Source of the DNA: Pseudomonadota bacterium
GTDB taxonomy: Bacteria > Pseudomonadota > Gammaproteobacteria > Steroidobacterales > Rariloculaceae
NCBI GenBank assembly: GCA_009843005.1
Contig: VYEH01000054.1
Span: forward strand, 17,802 to 30,358
Reading direction: 5' to 3'
DNA length: 12,557 nt
This document shows positions 8,436 through 12,557 of this stretch, one piece after another. The position numbers were made by a program, and so were the translations under genes. The first letter of the stretch is position 1, and each line of letters begins with the position of its first letter. The notes beneath the pieces were generated by a model that was given only the letters and a program-made list of their open reading frames with translations, was not told the DNA's origin and ran no database searches.

Positions 8436-8551
8436 CAGTCCTGAACGGCCCGCGGCGGTTGCCGCCAATGGCCTCCGCCGACATGCACAGGCAGCGGCCC
8501 TCGCGAGCGCGCGCCGCGATGCCGGGCGCTCGCTTCTGAACGGCCGGTCCG
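8436..8551 (+). other. Operon spacer without a recognised gene
   Basis: These 116 bases between the FAD subunit and the small membrane peptide are G+C-rich. They hold only a short open stretch ending at TGA 8537-8539 in the same frame as the peptide that follows. I see no conserved motif or clear hairpin. Confidence 0.4.
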
Positions 8552-8710
8552 GTGGAACTGTTTCGAGTCAGCCGTGATGTCTGGGGCCAGGAGGTCCTGC
8601 AGGGCATGTCCTGGGACCTGATTCCCTTCTTCTTCGGCGCCGGAGCGGTCCTCATTCTCTGCCACCTGGTTTATCGCTGGTTGCTGGCCCCGAAGGGCCA
8701 ACCCAAGTAG
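8552..8710 (+). CDS. Small single-span membrane protein (52 aa), likely accessory to cytochrome b
   Basis: This GTG-initiated frame of 52 residues is bounded upstream by an in-frame TGA (8537-8539). Its stop is three bases before the cytochrome b ATG. The amphipathic N-terminus (VELFRVSRDVWGQEVLQGMS) leads into WDLIPFFFGAGAVLILCHLV. One transmembrane helix spans about residues 24-45, ending with aromatic and Arg residues and a short basic tail (PKGQPK), which favours a cytoplasmic C-terminus. Composition, tight spacing and position argue for a real gene, although the ribosome site is weak and GTG is the only reasonable start. I do not recognise a family. By analogy with small subunits of respiratory dehydrogenases, it may stabilise or dock the cytochrome b, but that is inference. 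Confidence 0.6.
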   Translation: MELFRVSRDVWGQEVLQGMSWDLIPFFFGAGAVLILCHLVYRWLLAPKGQPK

Positions 8711-8713
8711 GCC

Positions 8714-9376
8714 ATGCCCGGAAACGGAGCGGATACGCCGGACGGCGCTCGGAGGCTGGTACGTCACGCACTGGCCGATCGCCTGCTGCACTGGGGGATG
8801 GCGATCTCGACGCTGATCCTGCTGGGAACCGCGTTCCTGCCCATCCTGGGAATCGAATTTGCGTGGGTGACGATCCACTGGGTCAGCGGCATCGTGCTGA
8901 CCGTGCTGGTGATCGTGCACACGGTACGCGCGTCCTTCTGGCAGGACCTTCGGTCCATGTGGGTCGATAGGGCGGACCTGCGCAACACCCTGCAACTGGC
9001 GCGCTGGAACCTGCGGATGAGTGCCCGGCCGCCCGGTCTGCCGGGCAAGTACTCCCTGGCGCAGAAGCTGATCCACCACGTATTCACGGTGGTGGGCCTG
9101 GCCGCCATCGTGACCGGCGGGCTGATGATGGTGAAGATCGATACCCCTTGGTGGGATCGAAATCCCTACTGGCTCGGGGAGGACGTCTTCGGTGTGATCT
9201 ACGTGATCCACGATCTTGCCGCGCTGGCATTGATCACGCTGGTGATGGTCCACATCTACTTCGCGCTGAGGCCGGAAAAACTGCACTTCACCCGCTCGAT
9301 GTTTCTCGGCTGGATCACCCGGCGCGAGTACAATGAGCACCACGACAGCGCTCGCTGGGCCGTGGATGCCGAGTAA
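8714..9376 (+). CDS. Cytochrome b, four-helix membrane subunit (formate dehydrogenase gamma / Ni-Fe hydrogenase b-type)
   Basis: 220 residues with four predicted membrane helices at about 26-48, 52-72, 119-140 and 160-184. Histidines suited to haem b binding lie in or beside the helices: His26 (DRLLHWGM), His55 (TIHWVSG), His69 (IVHTVRA), His121/122 (LIHHVF), His166 (IHDLAA) and His180 (MVHIYFALRPEKLHF). This layout fits the dihaem cytochrome b anchors of formate dehydrogenases and Ni-Fe hydrogenases, which move electrons from a periplasmic enzyme to quinone. Placed behind a Tat-exported molybdenum hydroxylase, it is probably that enzyme's membrane electron acceptor. It starts three bases after the small membrane protein, so the two are likely coupled. 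The C-terminal tail is soluble and charged. Confidence 0.88.
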   Translation: MPGNGADTPDGARRLVRHALADRLLHWGMAISTLILLGTAFLPILGIEFAWVTIHWVSGIVLTVLVIVHTVRASFWQDLRSMWVDRADLRNTLQLARWNLRMSARPPGLPGKYSLAQKLIHHVFTVVGLAAIVTGGLMMVKIDTPWWDRNPYWLGEDVFGVIYVIHDLAALALITLVMVHIYFALRPEKLHFTRSMFLGWITRREYNEHHDSARWAVDAE

Positions 9377-9400
9377 CGCGCGGAGTCCGCAAACAGCTAC

Positions 9401-9416
9401 CGGAGGGCGCAGCTTG
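9401..9416 (+). promoter_or_regulatory. Ribosome binding site and TTG start that define the 133-residue gene
   Basis: CGGAGG (9401-9406) lies seven bases before TTG (9414-9416). An in-frame ATG at 9333 would overlap cytochrome b. The second copy of this gene (12251) has the TTG and its own purine-rich site but no in-frame ATG upstream, which favours TTG in both. Confidence 0.65.
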
Positions 9417-9720
9417 AATCTCGACGAACGCATCGACGCCATTGAAGCAGGCTACGAGTTCATGCTCGCCTATGCGGCCCAGGGCCGGCTCACCGACAGC
9501 GACGCCAGCGGTTCCGGCGTCGGATTCCAGTTGAGGGAGTTCCTGGGCAAGATGGAGTCCGCGCTGGATGGACTGGGTGAGGAGGTTGCCGCGGCCGCTC
9601 GACAACACGGCACTGACGGTAGGGGCATTGAGGATTTTCTCGATGCCGTGGCGGAGGACGCCCGCAAGACCCTGGGCCTGATCCGGCTGGTCAATTCGCG
9701 GCCCGGCATCAGCTCCATGC
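9404..9720 (+). repeat. Duplicated block, first copy (matches 12241-12557)
   Basis: This 317-base stretch aligns without gaps to 12241-12557, where the window ends. Identity begins ten bases before the TTG start of the 133-residue gene and does not extend upstream. Over the 307 coding bases I count 36 mismatches. Thirty of 102 codons differ and 22 of those differences are silent. Confidence 0.9.
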
Positions 9721-9815
9721 TCATCGACAACGTCAACGGGTCCATTCACCTGCGGGCCTTGCTGACGGACCTGTTTGTGGTTTCCGAAGCCTTCAAGGGC
9801 GATCCGGAAACTTAG
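9414..9815 (+). CDS. Unrecognised 133-residue acidic helical protein, last gene of the molybdenum operon
   Basis: The protein opens LNLDERIDAIEAGYEFMLAY and is rich in Glu, Asp, Ala and Leu, with mostly helical character, no cysteine, no signal peptide and no membrane segment. It is therefore probably a soluble cytoplasmic protein. Recognisable stretches are ASGSGVGFQLREFLGKME, EDARKTLGL, NSRPGISSMLIDNVNGSIHL and ALLTDLFVVSEAFKGDPET. I cannot place it in a family. Its position 37 bases after cytochrome b, with a clear ribosome site, suggests operon membership. A second copy starts at 12251; residues 67-72 differ strongly between copies while the rest is nearly fixed. A maturation or assembly chaperone for the enzyme is one guess, since no XdhC/PaoD homologue is present, but nothing in the sequence proves it. 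Confidence 0.75.
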   Translation: MNLDERIDAIEAGYEFMLAYAAQGRLTDSDASGSGVGFQLREFLGKMESALDGLGEEVAAAARQHGTDGRGIEDFLDAVAEDARKTLGLIRLVNSRPGISSMLIDNVNGSIHLRALLTDLFVVSEAFKGDPET

Positions 9816-9910
9816 CTTCCTGTCCCGGGGCGGTTCTGCGGCCACCGATACGGCGTTACAAGGCCGATACAGCACTGGCAGCCTTCGACGCAAGTCCATC
9901 TGCGACGGCC

Positions 9911-10156
9911 TTACCCTTGCTTTGCCCACCACTGCGGAGCGCTGGCGCGTTCGCGCGGCAGGAAAGTCCTGTCGATCAGCAGCAAGAGTATTCTCAACCG
10001 GGTTCCAGCGAGACGGCGCCACCGGCGGTTGTACCATTTGCTGAAGTCGCGATTGTACGGGCAGACCCGTACGCAAATGGAGCAATCCGAGTTCTGACCC
10101 ACCCAGAACCTAAAGCACTTCTCGGCGTTCGTGGTCCACTTGAGCACGCCCTTCAG
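9911..10156 (-). pseudogene. rdhA: 3' remnant of a reductive dehalogenase gene
   Basis: About 81 codons are left, ending at TAA (9911-9913). They include AEKCFRFWVGQNSDCSICVR followed by VCPYNRDFSKWYNRRW. The spacing C-x10-C-x2-C-x3-CP plus the Arg-rich tail with KWYNRRWRRLAGTRLR is what I know from the second iron-sulfur cluster and C-terminus of RdhA proteins. Most of the protein is missing: the cobamide-binding part, the first cluster and any Tat signal. On the 5' side the frame meets TGA at 10160-10162, where a different sequence begins (10158 onward), so this is a gene end cut off by rearrangement. Epoxyqueuosine reductase also has ferredoxin clusters but its tail is different. It is not expected to be functional. 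Confidence 0.7.
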
Positions 10157-10157
10157 G

Positions 10158-10207
10158 TGTCAATCGGCGTTGAAAACTGACCCACTCCAAGAAATGGGGA
10201 GTATTAC
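10158..10207. mobile_element. Possible IS21-family terminal remnant
   Basis: The plus strand reads TGTCAATCGGCGTTGAAAAC then TGACCCAC, beginning with TG exactly where the dehalogenase homology stops. This resembles IS21-family ends, which start 5'-TG and carry GACCCA motifs. Only about 50 bases remain, with no istA/istB, and the family call is from memory of such ends. Confidence 0.3.
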
Positions 10208-10510
10208 TTCGGCAGTGACATCGGGCGAGCGTTGCGGGGCGATGAGCCGGTGAAGGCGCAGCCGCTTGAGCGTGCCGAGCACGGCGGCGACATGCCCGTG
10301 GGGGCGGGCGCGCTCGATATCGAAGGCCTCCTCGAGCCGCGCCACCGCGGCGCCGCCCTTGAGCAGCACGCGCAAGCCCTCGATCAGGGCGGGGGGCCAT
10401 TTGGAGAGATTGGCCAGGGTGCGTTTCTTGACTTTGCCGTTGAGTCGGTAGGACTCGCGCAGCAGCACGGCGGGCGGGGAGTTGCGGTTGGGCACGGACT
10501 CGATATACAT
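10160..10510 (-). pseudogene. 5' fragment of an IS1634-type transposase gene
   Basis: The ATG at 10510 opens MYIESVPNRNSPPAVLLRES, then GKVKKRTLANLSKWP and ALIEGLRVLLKGG. This is the standard N-terminus of IS1634-group (IS4-related) transposases, which are usually well over 500 residues long. Recognisable similarity runs to about residue 96 (HRLIAPQRSP, base ~10220). The remaining 20 codons before the stop read into unrelated sequence next to the possible IS21 end. The DDE catalytic domain is absent, so the product cannot be an active transposase. The element's right half has been deleted; its outer end is probably in the AT-rich stretch to the right. Confidence 0.8.
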
Positions 10511-10536
10511 GGCTACTGATGTCAGCCATGTATATC
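10502..10536 (-). promoter_or_regulatory. Perfect 13-bp inverted repeat over the transposase start codon
   Basis: GATATACATGGCT (10502-10514) is the exact reverse complement of AGCCATGTATATC (10524-10536), with a nine-base loop. The ATG at 10510 lies within one arm, so a transcript entering from outside the element would fold the start codon into a stem. This is a known way for insertion sequences to limit transposase translation. Alternatively it is an operator. Confidence 0.65.
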
Positions 10537-10753
10537 CATAATTTCAATGAATATATGCGAATATGAGCGATTATTACATGGCTACATATTCCCGCTCAGA
10601 AAGCCACACAACCCCCCGCCCAATCAAACGCTTGGCCACAAAATCAATGGGAAATCAGGGGGAACTTCCGACTAGCGAGCGGCAGCATCGCAAAAAAAAC
10701 GAGTAGTATTTTTTTTGTTTTCCCCCAGGGTAGGTCGCTTCTCGACCGCAACT
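10537..10753. other. AT-rich gene-free stretch with a terminator-like region for the amidohydrolase
   Basis: No gene is seen here. A further CATGGCTACATATT copy at 10578-10590 echoes the hairpin arm. On the minus strand, after the amidohydrolase stop, a GGTCG/CGACC stem (10733-10747) is followed by an A8/T8 inverted repeat (10692-10699 and 10709-10716). On that strand T8 is downstream, so weak intrinsic termination is plausible. The right end of the IS1634 remnant is probably also here but I could not define it. Confidence 0.4.
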
Positions 10754-12175
10754 CTAGTTGTTGTCCATCCTGACTCCGCCATTGTACAAGCGCTTGGCTA
10801 TTCGCGCGCTAAGATCCTGCGCTTCTTGAATTACGCCTGCTTCATCCATCGTTAACACTTGGCGATCTTTCATGATTACTGATCCAGCCACGATCATATG
10901 CTTTACGTTCGTTGCCAACGCCGAATAGACAAGAGCCGCATAGTAGTCAAAAATTGGTGTCATATTTGGCGCAGTCGTGTCGACAACAATAATGTCTGCC
11001 TGCTTGCCGACCTCCAACGAGCCGATACTGTCTTCCATCCCCAGCGCGCGTGCTCCGCCTATGGTCGCCATGGCAACTATGTCGCGTACCGGCATCGCTT
11101 CCCGGTCCGCCAAATTCAGTTTATGAATTTTCCCAACCTGCGGCAGTTCGTCGAGCACACTGAGCCCGTTTCCGGACATCGGTCCATCCGTGCATAGACC
11201 GACATTGATTCCTCTTGCCAGCATCGCCGGCACCGGAGCCACGCCTTTTGCTGACTTGGTATTCGCCGACACACAATGTCCTACGCCCACGTCGTATTTT
11301 TTGAGTAAAGCGATATCCGCGTCGTCTACGAGAATCGCGTGAGCTATCAATAGGCGCGAAGACAACAAGCCGGTGGTCTCGAGGTACGCGACCGAACTGC
11401 GTGCACCACGTGCTGCAATTTCTTCAGATTCTATTACCGACTCGGCTACGTGACTCGTAACCCTGGTGTCATACTTTTCTGATAGCGCAGCAATCTCCCG
11501 TAGAGTTTCAGTGGAATTCGTGTAAGGACCATGCGGCGCAAAGGCCGGGAAAATCCTTGGATGGTCCTTGTATTGATGTATTAAGTCTATCGTTCGCTGA
11601 ATTGCGTCGGATGGCTTATCAGCATCCGGCGTCTTGAAGGTCATAATGGTTTCGCCAACCACTCCACGCAGACCTGCCTTGTCGAGCACCTCAGCGACTA
11701 CGCCCTCGAAGTAATACATGTCGACCAATGTCGTCGTACCGCCCTTGATGCTTTCGAGTACCCCCAGGCGCGTCCCGATTCGCACCATCTCCAGATCCGC
11801 GAACTGCGCTTCGAGCGGAAAGAGGTACCGGTGAAGTCGATCGGCAATGTCCTCGCCAAGCGTCCGAAATACGGACATCGCCAGGTGCGTACGCGTATTA
11901 ACGAAGCCTGGCATGACGATGTCGCCGGACACGTCCAATACGTTCGTCGCCTCATAGCGTTCCAGAATGTCGCGCTGCCCGATGTCGACAATCAATCCAT
12001 CGCTTATGACCACTGCGCCGTTTTCAATAACCCGATACGCCTCATCCATGGTTACAACGGTCGCGTGATCCAGAATCAGATCCGCTTCCTGCCTGCCAGC
12101 GTCACTCTGCCCGTAAACCTGTCCGAAAGAGAGGCAAAGCAGGAGACCTGAAACGGTGAACTGTAGTTTTCGCAT
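10754..12175 (-). CDS. Exported amidohydrolase of the MtaD/SsnA-like (COG0402) type with altered metal motif
   Basis: 473 residues from the ATG at 12175. This start is chosen over a GTG at 12205 because it opens a clean signal peptide, MRKLQFTVSGLLLCLSFGQV. The cyclic amidohydrolase fold follows: DLILDHATVVTMDEAY, GDIVMPGFVNTRTHLAM, ESIKGGTTTLVDMYYF, FAPHGPYTNS, TSHVAES, LIAHAILVDD, GHCVSANTKSAKGVAPV, GLCTDGPMSGNGL and a C-terminal SLEVGKQADIIVVD. These match deaminases such as methylthioadenosine/S-adenosylhomocysteine deaminase. The first metal motif, normally HxH (NTHTH), is RTH here, through a CGT codon where CAT or CAC would give His. The other ligands (SHVAE, AHA, TDG) remain. The substrate is unknown and activity is doubtful. 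Its lower G+C than the operon suggests acquisition by transfer. Confidence 0.88.
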   Translation of the reverse strand: MRKLQFTVSGLLLCLSFGQVYGQSDAGRQEADLILDHATVVTMDEAYRVIENGAVVISDGLIVDIGQRDILERYEATNVLDVSGDIVMPGFVNTRTHLAMSVFRTLGEDIADRLHRYLFPLEAQFADLEMVRIGTRLGVLESIKGGTTTLVDMYYFEGVVAEVLDKAGLRGVVGETIMTFKTPDADKPSDAIQRTIDLIHQYKDHPRIFPAFAPHGPYTNSTETLREIAALSEKYDTRVTSHVAESVIESEEIAARGARSSVAYLETTGLLSSRLLIAHAILVDDADIALLKKYDVGVGHCVSANTKSAKGVAPVPAMLARGINVGLCTDGPMSGNGLSVLDELPQVGKIHKLNLADREAMPVRDIVAMATIGGARALGMEDSIGSLEVGKQADIIVVDTTAPNMTPIFDYYAALVYSALATNVKHMIVAGSVIMKDRQVLTMDEAGVIQEAQDLSARIAKRLYNGGVRMDNN

Positions 12176-12211
12176 GGTTACGGACCCACAGGATATTGCC
12201 GACACGTTGCG

Positions 12212-12238
12212 ATTCTAACTCAATTGCCGGTACGTCAA
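12212..12238 (-). promoter_or_regulatory. Candidate promoter of the amidohydrolase gene
   Basis: On the minus strand TTGACG (12238-12233) and TAGAAT (12217-12212) each match five of six sigma70 consensus positions, but the spacer is 15 bases, shorter than ideal. The -35 ends two bases from the duplicated block at 12241, so this is a compact divergent intergenic region. Confidence 0.4.
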
Positions 12239-12240
12239 GA

Positions 12241-12557
12241 AGGGCGCAGCTTGAATCTGGACGAACGCATCGACGCCATCGAGGCAGGCTACGAGTTCAT
12301 GCTTGCCTATGCGGCCCAGGGGCGTCTGACCGACAGCGATGCCAGCGGCTCGGGCGTGGGGTTTCAGCTCAGGGAATTCCTCGGCAAGATGGAGTCCGCG
12401 CTGGACGGACTGGGCGAGGAGGTGGTCGCGGCCGCTCGACAACACGGCGCTCTCGACTACGGCGTGGAGGATTTCCTGGAGGCCGTGGCGGAGGATGCCC
12501 GCAAGACCCTGGGCCTGGTCCGGCTGGTCAATTCGCGGCCCGGCATCAGCTCCATGC
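12241..12557 (+). repeat. Duplicated block, second copy (matches 9404-9720)
   Basis: This aligns without gaps to 9404-9720 and continues to the window edge, so the true right end is unknown. The left end is sharp, at the ribosome binding site. The block is divergent to the amidohydrolase gene. Confidence 0.9.
12251..12557 (+). CDS. Second copy of the unrecognised helical protein, 3' truncated by the window
   Basis: 102 codons are visible from TTG 12251, preceded by AGAAGGG (12238-12244) at six bases. It differs from the copy at 9414 by eight residues: one Ala-to-Val in the middle, a cluster at residues 67-72 (TDGRGI there, ALDYGV here), and a conservative Asp/Glu and Ile/Val. Since 22 of 30 differing codons are silent, both copies appear to have been held under selection for the protein, and this copy is probably functional or recently so. 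It has no hydroxylase upstream within the window; what follows it is not visible. It may head a second operon or be a copy left by a recombination that brought in the scrapyard region between the two. The function is unknown. Confidence 0.7.
   Translation, partial: MNLDERIDAIEAGYEFMLAYAAQGRLTDSDASGSGVGFQLREFLGKMESALDGLGEEVVAAARQHGALDYGVEDFLEAVAEDARKTLGLVRLVNSRPGISSM

Noticed and set aside
9333..9413. ATG at 9333 as start of the 133-residue gene
   Set aside because: It would overlap cytochrome b by 44 bases. The duplicate copy has no corresponding upstream sequence, and a ribosome site precedes TTG 9414.
9315..10085. 256-codon minus-strand open frame
   Set aside because: It runs across the antisense of the 133-residue gene and into the dehalogenase remnant in another frame. 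No family motif is visible and composition is Arg/Pro-rich, as in shadow frames.
10232..10519. 95-codon plus-strand frame
   Set aside because: Antisense to the IS1634-type transposase fragment, which has a recognisable N-terminus on the minus strand.
10754..12175. Assigning the symbol mtaD to the amidohydrolase
   Set aside because: The fold is the same, but the protein is exported and lacks the first metal-binding His, so a specific methylthioadenosine deaminase call is not supported.

Overview
The window looks like accessory chromosome of a G+C-rich, environmental Gram-negative bacterium. A proteobacterium, probably a marine or sediment gammaproteobacterium, is my inference. It rests on Sec and Tat signal peptides, a quinone-type cytochrome b, a PaoABC-like molybdenum hydroxylase, DUF5916 and DUF6152 proteins, and a reductive dehalogenase remnant. 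No rRNA, tRNA or CRISPR array was seen.

Left part (1-4192). A 5'-truncated DUF5916 gene, probably outer membrane with a CBM9-like domain, runs to 2115. A convergent intergenic block (2116-2341) holds two diverged 45-base direct repeats and two small palindromes. Two divergent genes for exported DUF6152-type proteins follow (2342-3385 minus, 3561-4139 plus). In both, a His-His-Ser sequence starts right after the signal peptide. The second gene ends in a terminator-like hairpin.

Central operon (4257-9815, plus strand). From a plausible sigma70-type promoter come a Tat-exported two-[2Fe-2S] subunit, a molybdopterin catalytic subunit and an FAD subunit with a cysteine-rich [4Fe-4S]-type insertion. 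After these lie an overlooked 52-residue single-span membrane peptide, a four-helix cytochrome b and a 133-residue protein that I do not recognise. Together they suggest a periplasmic PaoABC-like molybdenum hydroxylase wired to the membrane quinone pool through cytochrome b. The substrate cannot be read from the sequence, and no XdhC/PaoD-type maturation gene is in the window.

Right part (9816-12557). This is a mobile-element scrapyard with visibly lower G+C. It holds the 3' end of a reductive dehalogenase gene (minus strand), a possible IS21-family end, the 5' end of an IS1634-type transposase gene with a perfect hairpin over its start codon, and a complete exported amidohydrolase gene (minus strand). 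The amidohydrolase has lost the first histidine of its metal-binding HxH motif. The window closes with the start of a second copy of the unrecognised operon-end gene. Over 307 bases it is about 88% identical to the first copy, and most differences are silent.
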